Assembly: GCF_042100115.1 (NCBI RefSeq)
Contig: NC_091276.1
Coordinates: forward strand, 620,001-684,000
Direction of reading: 5' to 3'
From: Alternaria dauci
Taxonomy: Eukaryota > Ascomycota > Dothideomycetes > Pleosporales > Pleosporaceae
Length of the DNA: 64,000 bases
How positions within the stretch are numbered: position 1 is the stretch's first letter; each line of letters opens with the position of its first letter. The position numbers and the translations under genes were made by a program. Shown in pieces: positions 44,771 to 57,943 of this stretch. The notes beneath the pieces were generated by a model. That model worked only from the letters and a program-made list of their open reading frames with translations, searched no databases and was not told the origin of the DNA.

Positions 44771-47674
44771 ATGGACGACTTCAAGCCCGAGCTGCTAAAG
44801 GCTCTCCTCGACTGGGTGCGTCTCTACACATGTCTTGCACCATAGGCTCGAGTGGCACTGCTAACACCTCGCGCCCAGGTCAACACGTTCGACCTCCCCC
44901 ACAGAATCACATCGCTCAGCCAGCTCGAAGACGGCCAAATACTATGGCAGATCCTCGCCGACATCGACGCCGACTACTTCAACGAGTCGCTGCCCAATTT
45001 TGAAGAAAACCACCGCCGCCAGTCCGACAATTGGATACCGCGATGGCAGAACCTCAAATACATCGAACGCACAACCTCGACGTACATACGCGAAGAATGC
45101 GAGCAGCTGCCCGTCCTCACCAAACGCATGATACCAGACCTCAAGGCAGGCGCGCGGGACGGCTCCACAATGCTTGTTGCGAAGCTCACCATGGCCGTGC
45201 TGCTGGCTGCATGCTTCTCGCCGCGGAGCAACCAGCGGATGCTGCAAGTCATGCCAAAGCTCGGCCAGAAGACGGCCGAGACCATTGCCGAAGCCATACA
45301 AGAGATGCAGGCCTTGGACCAGCGCATGTCGGAACTAGGCGTAGATGCCGAGTTGACCTCCGATCCAGTGCCCACAGGGTATAGAACGCCCACGCGAGCA
45401 ATGTCTGGGCAACCGCCGCCAGCAGGGAATGAGCTGGAGCAGGAGGCACAACTGTTCGAGGCGAACAAGGATAGACAAGCACTGAAGGCGCAAGTTGGAA
45501 AGCTACTTGACGAGCTGAAGATCTCAAGAGAACGGATAGCAAAGCTCGAGGAGGAAGTCGCCGAAGCAACTGCCTACCTCGACGTCCGGGCCGGCCAGGC
45601 ACAACGAGCCCAATCAGACGATGTCGAGAACTTACGGAACGACCTGCTGCGCGACCGACAGTACATTGACCAGCTCGAACAAGACCTTGTGCACACGAGA
45701 GAAATCATGGAAAGCCAGAAGCGGCGTCTCGATCGGTTAGAGGGCGAGGAAGGATCCAAGCAGGAGCTGCGTGATCAGCTACAACTAGTCAAGGCGGAGC
45801 GCGATGAGCTGAGCCAAAAGGCCAAAGCCAACGAGAACCTGAAGAAGAAGATCGAGTCTCTCACCAAAGAAACCAAGCAACTGGAGTCGCTCCGGGAAGA
45901 CTACCAACAGGCCCGCGAGCGATTAGCGCAGCTTGAACAAGTCGAGGAGCGCAACGACATCCTGCAGAACATCATCAAGGAGAACGGCCAGACGCTTGCC
46001 AATGGCGAGCAGGCCATTTTTGAAGAAAAGGGCAAGCGGACACGAGTTGAGCATGAGAACTTGCTCCTCATGAAGCAACTGGAACAGACCCGCGAACTAC
46101 AGTACAAAGCAGAAGACGCTAAACAGGAGCTCGAAGAACGGATACGCGAACTGGAGTCATCGAATCACGCAGACCGCGGTGACAGCCTGGAAGACGAGCT
46201 CATACAAGACGAACAGGATACTGAGGTGAAGCCGGTGTCTGACGGACGGGTGAGCGCAGACGCCATCGCCCTGCAACAGAGAGTGGATATCCTGAATGCC
46301 CGCCTCAAGTCGTTGGAAAGCGAAACTCTTAAGCAGATGCAGGAGAACCTCGGTCTACGGTCTGACATGATGGCGGAAAAGGACGAGAACAGCCAGAAAC
46401 CTTTCCTGGAGCAGAACGAGAAGCTGACGTCGGCTCAAACCGAGCTGGAGGAGCTCCGTCGCCGGTTGCGCGAGCAAGACTTGCAAATGGCCGAACTCCG
46501 CAATGAACTCAACAGAAGTACGTGTCGCGATGCGTTTACGAGATTGTGCTAACTTTGCTAGAATCCGACATCGACGACGACACACGGTCAGCTGCTGTCC
46601 AAAAGGAACACGAGCGCCTGCTGGTACTGCAAGAAAGGACTAATGACAGACTACGAGAGCTCGAGCTTGCCAACGCAGAGAAGTCGGGTCTTCTACGGGC
46701 AGCCTTGCTCGACCGTCAGAACCTCCCGCCAGAGCTTCTCGAACTTAAGAGGGTCGAGACGATACGGCAGATGCGTGAACGGATAGAGTCTGTCATCAAG
46801 GCACCACCAGAAGTACAGCCACAAACGCTAGATACCACGAGTACGGAGATTGCCGAGACGGTACTGTCCGCCGAAGCAGCCCTAGAGAAGGCAAAGAAGG
46901 TAAGTGCCAGACAAGCATCTCATAGCAAATCTTCTTCGGCCTTTGATGCGGCGATTTCGACAATGAAGAGACAGCTCGAGCCATCACTCACTGCAGCTAC
47001 TCTTGTCTCGCCGACTTCGCCGTACAAGCATCGTCTGGGCAAGGATAAATCATTGTCAGATATGTCTACTTCAACAGCTGGGACGGGACAAACTACGTGG
47101 GGCCGCATGGCGCAGCTGGTCTCGCCCAAGCGGAGAACCAAGTCGACGTTTCAACCGTCCAATGACTCTGTGGCAAGTTTGTCCTCGGCCTGGCTGCCTG
47201 AGTATACGCACACCTTTCAAATCGACTTTTAAACCTCCCTTCCTCTCATGTACTCTAATTCAATGCAATCACGCCGTTGCTAATACGAACCCAGGACCTC
47301 CAAGACCAACTCACCACCTCTAGCGCCCTCCGCGAGCAGCTCGAAGCCGCGCGGAAGGAGACGTCAGAGAAGGGCTCGGTATGTCGCGTCCCCTCCATCT
47401 CGCGTTCAGCAGCCTGGCAACCATGGATATGGTAGTCTTGTGGCTGTTTGTTTAAATCTATGCCCAACCCAAATGCCAACAAAGACAGGTCGAACTCCAA
47501 CAAGAAGTCGAAAACCTGCGACGCGAAAACGCCCTCGTCAAGAGCATGTGGTATGACATGAACCAGCGGCTCCTGAGCAACACGGTTATCCTGCAAAGAC
47601 GCAGCGAAGCACCCAAGGGCTGGCTCGGAAAACAAAGAGCTGTTGTTGGTGGCGGAAGCGTCTTAGTACGTTAG
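44771..47674 (+). CDS. Hook-family dynein adaptor
   Basis: Exons at 44771-44815, 44879-46517, 46562 to at least 46899, 47295-47378 and 47489-47674. The N-terminal Hook domain reads MDDFKPELLKALLDW, VNTFDLPHRITSLSQLEDGQILWQILADID and DNWIPRWQNLKYIE. It is followed by a coiled coil of some 400 residues and a conserved C-terminus, NALVKSMWYDMNQRLLSNTVILQRRSEAPKGWLGKQRA, that binds cargo factors (FTS/FHIP in known complexes). The protein links early endosomes to dynein. Between 46900 and about 47180 the frame stays open and reads like a Ser/Thr/Lys-rich coding insert. A GTAAGT at 46900 can splice directly to the acceptor at 47294, so that segment is either a long intron or an alternative coding region. 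The end could also use a GTACGT donor at 47666 and finish near 47769. Confidence 0.87.
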
Positions 47675-48169
47675 CTCCCCTCTTCCTTTATTTTGTCAAC
47701 GGGGGTGCTTCGTGTACCCCCAACCCCTCCTTCCAACACATGGCTAATGAGTCTCAGGGCAGGAGGTAGCAGGAACGGGGACACCAGCGTACTCGTCGTC
47801 GTCGTTGAGCGGAGTGGCAACAGTAGGCGTACCGCGTCCACCGATGACGACGACGACGAGCATGACAATGACTGGCTCCTCGGATAGCGTGCTCGTCTCT
47901 TTTCTCTTCATTACGCATTTTGTAGGGTCGGAGAATCGGGTTTGGTTCAGCATAGCGCAGGTTTGGTGGCATTTGTATTGCGTGAGGATGTATAGACGTA
48001 TTGTCTTTTGTCACTTATACCCCCTTTTATTTATATGCGGTAGTAGTAGCTTCTAGCAGGAGACGAAGAAGAAATAAATAAAAGACAAAGATGTATGACC
48101 GATTCTGGACTTGGCACTTCAAAGCTGGATTTACGTTGCATGTATATGTGTATCTACCGTTTCTTTTCA
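47675..48169. other. Convergent 3' region
   Basis: Between the ends of the Hook and RAD57 genes. Only shadow ORFs with a GAC/GTC-rich tract near 47790-47870. Confidence 0.55.
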
Positions 48170-49587
48170 TCATTTCTTTTCTTGTTGTTTCACCAAATGT
48201 CTAATCCCACTCTTTACAATCTCAAACTCGACACCCCTGCCCTCCGACGGCGGAGCCCACGGCGCAAACACCACCTTGAACCAGCGCCGCCACCTCGCTA
48301 CATGGTTCTCTTCTGCATCGTTCCACTGGTCCTGGCCATTAACAGTATGGATCAGTGGTCCTCTGCTAGCAAAGACGGGCATCTTTTTTAGCACGATGCG
48401 GCACGCGAGTTGGTTTGTCCATACGAGGCCGAGGGAGGGCGTCTTTTGCACGTGGGCTTGTTCGTATTGCGAGTCGCCCCAGCCGGTGAACCAGCGTTGT
48501 TGGTGGTCGAGAGAGAGGGGGTCTGGGGAGAGGATGAGGGTTTCGGTGGGTTGGGAGGCTGGCTCGGGGGCGTGGGTCGTGTTGTTGTCTGCATGGTCTG
48601 CTTGGCTGTTGGTCGAGGTAGTACGCACAGTGCCTTGGCTGTTAGTGGATGTTGTTCGTGAAGCAGTGTTGGAGGATACAGCAGACGGCGCCTTTATGAA
48701 TCGGTCGGCGACCTGGTTGGCGACGACGATAGTTATGCCTTTTGTGCGCGCGAGTTCTCTGAGCAGTTCGCCTAGCTGTACGAGCTGTGTGCCTCGTCTG
48801 GCCATGGCCGCGGCTCCATTTCCTGCGCCCTGCTTCTCGAACTCGGCGCGGTAGTTGGCGGCCACAGAGTCCAGGATGACGAGGCCGATGTCATGCTTCT
48901 CGATGGCTACAGGTAGCTGGTAGCGCAGAATATGCTCCTGCGATTCAAGATCGGGTGTCTGTATGCTCAACACGCGCGAGAGTGACGGCTTCTGGTCGGC
49001 GGGCAGTGAAGCGAGGGCCGGGTGGGAGGACAGCAGCTGGGCGAGACGGGTCGTAGATAGTACTGCCTCGGTAGATATGTAGACTGCCGATTTGGCAAGA
49101 CCTTGGGGAGGCGGCAACTGTGAAGCCAACAGCAAGGTGAGCAGTAGTTGCGTTTTACCGGCACCACTAACGCAGTCAGTATAGTCTTGTTGAACAACAC
49201 CCCACCCGTACTGACGTACCTCTCACCCGTCACCTCTACCAGGTACCCGCGCGGAATGCCTCCACACAAGGCCGCGTCGAGCTCTTCATCCAAGGTGCTT
49301 ATACAAGTCCATCCATGGTTCGGAGCGTCCGGGTTACCCGATGCGGCAAGGAAGGAATTGCCGACTGCTTCCTCTCCGCCGAAACCCAGTTGGTGGTGTA
49401 GGGCCGCCATCACGGCATCTGCGAGCTTCCTCACCTCTCCCGCCGGCAGCTGGGCGCGTTTGGCCACGTCGGCCGCGTCCAGGGTGAGCAGGTCATTTGA
49501 GGAGATGAGGGCCTTGTCGAGCGAGGGCAGCAAATGGGTGTAGGGTTTCGCGTCAAAGTCAGGCAGCACCTGCAGCAGATCCGTCAT
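48170..49587 (-). CDS. RAD57: RAD51 paralog RAD57
   Basis: Two exons, 49220-49587 and 48170-49166, with a 53-nt intron, give 454 residues, close to yeast Rad57 (460). The intron interrupts the Walker A motif; joining regenerates VEVTGESGAGKTQLLLTL. IGLVILDSVAANYRAEFE is Walker B and its extension. TWCISTLDEELD-type residues before Walker A and GITIVVANQVADRF after Walker B are typical of the RecA core. Rad57 works with Rad55 to load Rad51 in homologous recombination. A low-complexity insert near residues 230-290 contains RTTSTNSQ twice. The ATG at 49587 is used; an upstream in-frame start at 49695 seems less likely. An ACGCGT box lies about 135 bp upstream. Confidence 0.92.
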
Positions 49588-49721
49588 GGGCCAAAGTGTC
49601 GCATTTGCGCGGCTCTGCGGATGGGCACGCGCGAGTTCGGTTCTGGACTCGCCCTCTTTCGGTCCAATGTCACGGGCGGAGAGAGGTTGGGACAAACGTT
49701 GGCGGTTGGATGCTTTGTCTG

Positions 49722-49727
49722 ACGCGT
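49722..49727. promoter_or_regulatory. MluI cell-cycle box upstream of RAD57
   Basis: ACGCGT about 135 bp before the RAD57 ATG. Confidence 0.4.
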
Positions 49728-50857
49728 GATGAAATGTGTTCGCGTATGTTCGAGAAGCGCTTGGCGGCTAGTCGATTAGTCCGTCGACAGAGGCCATGGT
49801 GGGGGTCTTCCGTTTCTCCCAAGGTCCGTGTCCTACGTCACTCCCTGTCCCCCCGCTTCTCCACACGTTGGCATACATCAGCCACTCCTCCAATCCCAGT
49901 CTGCCCAAGACCAAGGCCCAGACATCGACACCTCAGGCTATCTACCTAGCCTGCGTAGAGCTCGTAAGCAATGACCGCATAGGCGCGCAAATATCATCCA
50001 AGTAGCTACAGTCCATAGTCCCGTCCAACTCGAGTGCCTTGTAACCGTCGTCGTAGAACTGCCCAAGCAGATTTCTCCGATTACCCGGTCCGCCCACGCG
50101 ACGGTGCGTGTCTGTTATGAGTTCGCGCTACCGCAGACGCTTCCACTCGTCCGTAACATAGATAGCTGCTTTCTAACAGGCCCACTAGTACCCCTCGGGA
50201 GCACCAGCCTTGCGCGCCTACCGTATCCTCACGACCGAGTCTCTCTCGCATTTGCTGTGCTTCCAGCGCGGCTCATCTTTTCCGGTCCTATATCCCTGTC
50301 CTGCTGCATCTTGGAGAGCACAATATCGCCCATTGGAGTACCGTAAGTTGTTGCGCAAGAGTGTACATTGACTACAGCAGCTCCAGCAGCTTCATTTAAC
50401 TTTTACCAGTCGAACAAACGCCAAACTATTCGCAGCCCATCTAGGACCTGACGCTACTGTGTAAGTTGCATTTCTCCTTGCATGGGCCTTTCGTTGGTTC
50501 TGCACAGCGGGTCATTCACCTCTCTCGTCTGCCATGGTCCGCGTCACGTTCCGGGTCAGCGGTCGGCTACCTGGGCGGCCTACTTGCATCACCTTGTCTG
50601 TTTATTACAAAGCCTATCGCGCGTTTCACATGCCCAGTTATCGTGTGGACCCACCCCCAGACATACTTTCCCCATTCGTCTCGAGTCTTATAAGAAGCTT
50701 CCCTTCCCAAGTACCTTGATGCTCTTCGCGAACCTTGAGTAGTACCCATGCCGGCCTACTGTCTTCAGGACTGTCACTATTTCTATCGCAGTGCCTTGCG
50801 GCATCTAAACATTGCCACCTCCATCTCTCCTCTCTACGCGTAACTGACACACTCGTC
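49728..50857. other. Divergent intergenic region
   Basis: Shared upstream DNA of RAD57 (minus) and the carnitine acetyltransferase (plus). Several C/T-rich tracts, no gene recognised. Confidence 0.55.
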
Positions 50858-53613
50858 ATGGCAGTCCGCACTTTTACCCAACCGTCCTCCCTCGGGGACA
50901 CACTAGTCAAAGCATCCAAGATGCCTACCTCAGAAGGCAACGACACGACTCGCTCGTTGGAGAACGCAAAGAACAGCACACAGTCTCACCCTGCCGAAGC
51001 ACAGGCACCGTTAGCGAGCCATACGAACCCAAACTCAAGACCAGGCATTACCTTTGCACACGAAGACAGTCTCCCAAAGCTTCCTATTCCAGAGCTAGAC
51101 AGTTCATGCAAGAAGTACATTGCTGCCCTCAAGCCCTTGCAGTCACCAAAGGAACACAGCGACACGGTTCACTCTGTAGAAGACTTCCTCAAGACGGATG
51201 GTCCAGTGCTCCAGGAAAAGTTGAAGAGATACGCTAGTGGAAAGAACAACTACATCGAGCAGTTCTGTAAGTCCATGTCTTGTTTTCCAGATGGCACGAG
51301 TGAGCAGTATTTGCGGCCGTTCCATAATCGACAGTTGAAAGTGTCATTCATATCCACGCATCATACGCTGACCTATCACTAGGGTATGATTCCTATCTGA
51401 ATTTTGACAACCCGGTGGTACTTAATCTAAACCCATTTTTCTTACTGGAGGATGATCCCACCCCAGCCCGCAACAACCAGGTCACTCGCGCAGCCTCGTT
51501 AGTGGTCTCGGCACTGTCGTTTGTCAGAGCTGTTCGACTGGAAGAACTACCGCCTGACACAATCCGCGGCCAACCGCTGTGCATGTACCAATACTCGAGA
51601 CTTTTTGGTACTGCTAGGATACCCACCGAACATGGATGCCAGATTGGTCAAGATCCGACGTCCAAGCACATCGTCGTCATGTGCTATGGCCAGTTTTACT
51701 GGTTTGACGTTCTGGATGATAACCACGATCTGATCATGACAGAAAAGGATATTGCGCTCAACCTCCAAGTCATTGTAGAGGACGCACAGGAGATACCGAT
51801 CCAGGATGCTGCCAAAGGAGCACTGGGCGTGCTCAGTACGGAGAATCGAAAGGTCTGGGCGGGCCTGCGCGATGTGTTGCACAGGGAGGAAGGTTCAAAC
51901 AATTCCGACTGCCTCAACATTGTCGACTCGGCACTTTTCGTCTTATGTCTGGACTACACCGAACCACAGACAGGCGCTGATCTCTGCATGAACATGCTTT
52001 GCGGTACGAGCAAGATTGAGCGCGGTGTTCAAGTGGGAACATGCACAAACCGCTGGTACGACAAGCTGCAGATCATCGTTTGCAAGAATGGAAGCGCTGG
52101 TATCAACTTCGAACACACCGGGGTCGATGGCCATACAGTACTAAGATTCGCATCCGATGTATACACAGACACCATCCTCCGGTTTGCCAGGACCATCAAC
52201 GGCAGTGCGCCAAGTCTTTGGGCTTCTTCCAGCCCAGATCCTGCAAAGCGCGACCCAGACAGTTTCGGTGATGTACAAACAACGCCTCACAAGCTTGAGT
52301 GGGACATGTTGCCGGAACTCAGCACAGCACTTCGTTTCGCCGAGACACGCCTAGCAGATCTTATCCAACAGAACGAGTTTGCGACTCTGGAGTTTCCCCA
52401 CTATGGAAAAAACTTTATGACTTCGATGGGTTTCTCTCCAGATGCTTTTGTCCAGATGGCCTTCCAGGCAGCGTACTATGGGCTGTATGGACGGATAGAA
52501 TGCGTATATGAGCCCGCCATGACCAAGATCTACTACCACGGACGTACGGAAGCCATTCGGTCTGTGACAGAAGAGTCAGTTGACTTTTTGAAAACGTTCT
52601 GGGGCGAGAATCCGGCAGCGCAAAAGATCGAGGCACTCCGAAAGGCTTGCCAGAAGCACACTGAGAACACAAAGATCTGTTCCAAAGCGCAAGGTCCTGA
52701 CCGACATCTCTACGCCCTATACTGCATCTGGCAGCGTGCCATTGACGAGTCAAACGACACAGCTAGCAGTGATAGTTGGGACTCTACGCGACCATCCAGC
52801 GCTGATGCATCGGGCGTAGGATCACCCAACCGCAACTCGATACTATCAGAGAACGACTCCATCTCCAGTTCACCGCCACCAGCGCCAGTGCAACACTCAG
52901 TGCCCGCCCTCTTCGCCGACAGCGGCTGGGACAAGATCAACCAAACCATTCTCTCCACCTCAAACTGCGGCAACCCTTCGCTCCGTCAATTCGGTTTCGG
53001 CCCAACATCCGCCGACGGATTCGGCATCGGCTACATCATCAAAGACGGCAGCATCTCCATCTGCGCCTCGTCCAAGCACCGCCAAACCGCGCGCTACATT
53101 GACGCGCTCGAATCCTACTTCTTGGAGATCCGCAAACTCCTCCGCCAGATCAAACGCCGCGGTACTTCGGCCGATAAAACCGCAACCCGTGCCCGCGAAG
53201 CAGAAGACCGACCCTTGGCTAGCCGTTTCAAGAGCAGAGGCAGAATCATCCTAGGAGACGGCGGCAAGCAACAGACGCCCGCAGAGAGCATAGTAGATGA
53301 TGACGACGACGACGGTCTTGGTGGATGTAGGACTCCCCCTTCCCCTCCTTCCCTTCTCTCCCTCGATGAAGTCTCGAGCCATGCTTCTTGTTCCTCTTCT
53401 TCTTCTTCTTCTTCTTCTTCTTCTTCTTCTCCCTCTACACCTCCCTTTTCGAGAGTAGGTGGTTTGCCGCCTACGCCTCCGCATTCTCCGCCGTTTAAAC
53501 CCATGACGCCTGTTTTGATGAGTTCGCCGCATAAACCGATTCCGGTTGTGAAGACTGTCAAGGCGAGGAAGGTGCCGACTTCGGCGCGGAAACCGATCTT
53601 TTACTCGTCGTAG
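50858..53613 (+). CDS. Carnitine O-acetyltransferase (YAT-like)
   Basis: Two exons, 50858-51266 and 51383-53613, give 879 residues. The intron falls inside IEQFWYDSYLNFDNPVVLNLNPFFLLEDDP, a signature of the choline/carnitine acyltransferase family. INFEHTGVDGHTVLRF carries the catalytic His at about residue 382, and KIYYHGRTEAIRS the carnitine-binding segment. FGFGPTSADGFGIGYIIKDGSISICASS is the conserved C-terminal block. Such enzymes move acetyl groups between CoA and carnitine. There is no peroxisomal tripeptide, and the extended acidic and Ser-rich tail recalls yeast Yat2, so a cytosolic or outer mitochondrial place is likely. The tail contains a poly-Ser run from a TTC-type microsatellite. 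A start at 50921 is also possible. Confidence 0.93.
53394..53430. repeat. (TTC)n microsatellite coding poly-Ser
   Basis: A run of TCT/TTC units inside the acetyltransferase tail. Slippage would change the number of serines without a frameshift. Confidence 0.8.
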
Positions 53614-54736
53614 TGTTTTTTTTTCCTTCTCCTTTTGTTCATTCATCGTTGTATCTTTCCTTGACCCTAGAGGATTGTCAAGAAGCATGGAGAACAGCAT
53701 TGCAAGAGACTTCATTGCCCCCACCCACCTACCCACCTATCACATTTCTTCTACCCCAATAACAACAACAACAACAACATCCCCCTTGCACGTTTCATTT
53801 TGGCTGATTTGTTGCTTTTCTTGCCCGATTATAGATGGCTTCTTCGATGCGGGAATGCTTCGTCAGGCACTCAACGCCAATCGAGCGCAGAACGAACCCG
53901 TCGAGCGCGACGTTATACGCAGGAATATTGGGAGGAGGCTGAGGTTGGCGGAGTACTAGTAGTAGTTGTTTAGGGACTGAAGGGGTCTGGCTGGATGGAT
54001 GGAAGGCATGGTTGTATGGAGATACAGTGTAGGGATGAAGTAGGATGGGTGTGGCATACAGTATATTAGGATGAAGCAACGCGATGTATCGCTGATACAA
54101 TGGAATACACATCTTACTCATCCAATAGCCATGCCAATCAAACGTCTTGGCTCACACAACGGGCTACGAAACATCGTGTGGGATAGGTGACTACGGCTCT
54201 AAAGTCAGATCATCAAAGATAAAAGAAAATGGTACAAACAGCGACCATTGGCTGTGATGATGCATGTAGGTAAATAATTGACAGAGTACCTTGCAACCAC
54301 ATTTTCTCAAGTACCCTTCCATGCGAAAGACTGCAGTGCAAACAGAGTAATGCTGGGTGCCCTAGATTGTAACTGATCGTCTCCAAAGCGTTACCTTTAT
54401 CGCCACATACACAACCTGTATCTATAGCCTGAGTTACTCGGACCATCAGCACACACCACTTTACAGATCACAAGACAAAATGGCCAGCGCATATTCTGAT
54501 ATATCACATTGTTCTGCATCTTCCAAGACTCTAACGGTATACCGTCCCTGGAAACACCTTTGCTAGCCCGGTCTTGGAGAGAGAGAAAAAAAAAGATCCT
54601 TGATACATGCCTCCCCCAGCCTGATATCCATAACCCTAGATAGCCATGTTTACCAAAAGAAGCCGATGTAAGAAGATGCTGTTGTTACAAAAAGAACAAA
54701 ACGCCCTTTTGCTCTGGTAAAATCAGAGCAGAGAGT
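53614..54736. other. Convergent 3' region with a weak ORF
   Basis: Contains an (AAC)n tract near 53760 and an ORF to 53959 whose end reads MLRQALNANRAQNEPVERDVIRRNIGRRLRLAEY. It is preceded by a TTATAG acceptor-like site. I recognise no family and list it only as a possible small gene or exon. Confidence 0.35.
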
Positions 54737-57183
54737 TTAGTCAGTAATCCTCCAGCTCTCGAACCACTTGAGGTGTTTCCACTGGCTGCTAGGTCCGACC
54801 ATACCAAAGGAGATGGCCCGGAACAGCCAGTACAGGAAGATGGTGGCAATGTAGAGTACAGCAAAGATACCCCACTGGACTTGCTTGCTCAGCTTCCTCG
54901 TGGTAAAGTCGAGGCAGAAGCCCATGACGATGATGGCGAACCACAAAGCGGGGTAGTAGTGGTGCACATATGTAACACGGCCCATGGCGACGAAGGGTGC
55001 GTAGTGGAGAGCCCAGCCGATGATGGGATAGATACCGGAGTAGTGGAACAAGTCGATTTCCGATTGCTTCAGGTCATTGTATCCACGTTGCCAGCGGACG
55101 ACGTAAAAGAGGACAAGAAGAACGAAAATGCCTAGCGAGGCAGTGCTGCCCCAGTAGATCAGGGGGTTGCCCAGGAGGAAGTACTTGACGACTGTGGTTG
55201 TGTTAGAAATGTAACGGGGCAAAGTGGGGTGCATGCTTACTGTCATCATTCCAGCCGCACATGCGGAGACCGACGTGGAGGATGGGCCATTGCCAGAAAC
55301 TGGAGGCAAGGTCGTCTTGCTTGTCAGGGTCGGGAACAAGGGCGTTGTTAGATGTCATCATGGCAACGTTGAGATGGATAAAGTCCTGGAGGAAGGGCGA
55401 CTTGTAGTCACCAGGGTTGCCTGGGGGCAGTCTCTCGTTGGTGTGGCTTTCAATGTTCCAGTGTGTGTAAACATCGCGAGGGTTGTTCTTCTTGACGCAG
55501 GTTGTCTCAATCTGCTTGAAACCCCACTGAGGTAGGTTGACGTTGCCAGCGCGGAGGTAGCAGCCCAAATCCTTGTGCTTCAGACGGAAAGCGGTAGTAA
55601 GCGTCCGGAGCTTGGAGTAGTCCCTCGAAGCAGCGTCGCGTACAACCTCAACAACCCAGTGGTCCTTGGTGTCGCCAACAGTTGTGTTACCGTAACAAGA
55701 AACTTCCCAGTCACTCTTTGTGACAGGGGCAGCGACTTGGTGCGAGTGGAGGTTGCGGCCAGTCTGGGCGTGGATCAGACGGATAACGTCACCGTTGCCA
55801 GGGTAGCGGAGCTCCTCATCGGGCTTGTATTCGACCTCGTGGCGGTTGGGGTAGAAGAACCAGTCGTTGTTGGCATCCTTGTGGTGGTAGCAAGTGATTT
55901 GCTGCTGGGTAGAGCCCTCGGGGTAGGTCTGGACGTGAGAGTGGAGCAGGCCACCTCCGTAGCCCATGTTCTTCAGCGTCGTGCGGGAACCGTATGCGAT
56001 TTCGAGAGGGCTGTTCTTGCCGACCTCAGTTCCTCGCAGGTTCGCTTGGAAGAGAGAGCTCATTTGCGCATCGCCGGGTCCACTGTTTTCGAGGATGATG
56101 AAGTGGAGGTAGAAGGAGAACATGTAGACGGCGAGGGGGATAAGGATCAGACTGAAGACGCGGAAAGCGAGGTGTGTGGCTAGCTCGATCTGGACATGTT
56201 AGTTTGATAGCGAATGGTAGGTAATTCGACGTACCTTGGGCATCTTCAGGTCACCAAACTTGCGCCAGAGGTCTTCAATGGTGTACAATCCAACAAGAGC
56301 TGTGACGAAGAATCCAACCCACTTGACACTGCATACACAGCCAATTGAAACACCGGTAAGCATCAGCCATAGACCCCATTCAGGAGAGAATGGGTCATGT
56401 TGCTGGCGGTGGAACTTGGACCAGCAGAAGACGGTAGTGAAGGTGAAGCATAGCAGCATAGAGTCGAGGAGAATAAAGCGGCTGATGGTGGTGTACGAGT
56501 TCTCACAGAGAACGGCCAGCGTGACGAACCATACGGTCGGACGGCGGAAGTTCAGTTCCCTGGCGGTAAAGTAGGCCAGGGGAACGCAGACGGCACCAAA
56601 AGCCGAGTTGAAGAGGCGCATAAACGTGTAGTTGAGCTCCGGGGGGTATGTTTCTCCAGACTTGAATTCGAACGATCCATTGTATCCTGCGAGGTATCCC
56701 GACAAACCAACGAGCATCTTTCCGAGCGGCGGGTGGACGTCAAAGTAGAACTCGCGCTTGAGGTAGTGTGAACCGAACTTGCCAAAGCTGCACCAAGTCA
56801 GAACGAGTCATGCAAGGCTGGGAGCTGATGGACTTACTGGGCTTCGTCCCAGGTGACGATTGGCGAGAGGCCAATCTTGTACATGCGCGTAAAGAAGGCG
56901 AAGAAGGTGAATATCAGAGGTGCCCAGATGAATTCATACTCGTCGAGGACGGAGATGATGCTGAAAGGCTGTGGTTTGGTTAGCAACGAGTCCCTGCAGC
57001 CCACCAGAGTATTGACAGCTCCGAGGCCGTTTGTGCGAGATGGCGTACCTTGTCCTTTGACTTCTCCCTCTCTTGTGCGAGTGCAGCGATTGGCGCTGCG
57101 GCCTGTGATGGCGCGGCTACATTTCTCCTCCGCAGCTCTTCGGCTTGTGCATCGGCGCCCGTCGTGTGCGCAGTCGATGCCAT
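54737..57183 (-). CDS. PMT2: Dolichyl-phosphate-mannose-protein mannosyltransferase, PMT2 type
   Basis: Five exons, 57049-57183, 56838-56968, 56235-56787, 55241-56189 and 54737-55191, give 740 residues. After a short hydrophilic start, the first luminal loop carries [30 protein letters not shown], with the Asp-Glu pair essential for catalysis in the family. Several membrane segments follow, then MIR repeats ([55 protein letters not shown]), and a C-terminal set of membrane helices. Pmt2 pairs with Pmt1 in the ER and adds the first mannose to Ser/Thr of secreted and wall proteins. Length and intron positions fit the family. Confidence 0.94.
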
Positions 57184-57943
57184 GGTGATGGGTGGTGACT
57201 GTCTCTCTGGCTGTCTCCAGATAGTATTGCGACGTCGTGAAGGAGGTGGAAGGGATTCGTGGCTTGAGGCTGGATTGGGTAGAGAACGGTTGGTCGGTAC
57301 CACGGAGCTTGAGCAAGTACGCGATCAGTACGGCTCGAGAGAAGGGAATCAATTAAAAAGTGGCCGTGGGCCGTAGAAGAGAAGCCCAAACAACCAAAGG
57401 CATAAAAGGGAAGCTCACGGGGGGAAGGGAGAGCAATGGAAGAATCTCCTGCGCTGCGAGATCGAGGAGGTGGGCTGTTCCCGAATTAGACTACAGTACG
57501 AGCAAAGGAAGCTAGAGCCCGGCCGCCGCCTCAGGGCACGGGAGAAGCGACACCTGTTCACATCCATCACGTGAAACCCACTGTTCCATTCAGCTGGCCC
57601 CAATCGCGCTCCCGAGGCGCCGTTGTAATGGTAATCTGCCCTGAGTGCGAGGCTAAGCTGGGGAGGGGGGACCGTCCTTATGCACGTCACCTAAGCCTAT
57701 TGCGTAGATCATATGCTGGGAAAATCATGGTACTTTCGTCTTGTGGAAGACGCATTCCTCTAACCTACTCAACACACACGCAAACAAACAAACGCCCAAA
57801 ATATGCTTCGCATACTCTACCAACCCAAAAACTTCGCTCGATGAACCCTTGGCTCGTGATATTGGAACATGTGCATCGCCTGTCTAGATGATGCAGATAT
57901 ACGTAGGAAATGCAAAATTGTCAACGTGCACACCGCGTGTGCT
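57184..57943. other. Intergenic, no gene seen
   Basis: Upstream region of PMT2 and the 3' region of the sugar transporter, both on the minus strand. No feature recognised. Confidence 0.6.

Noticed and set aside
55575..56183. 202-codon plus-strand ORF
   Set aside because: Antisense shadow of the PMT2 MIR-domain exon.
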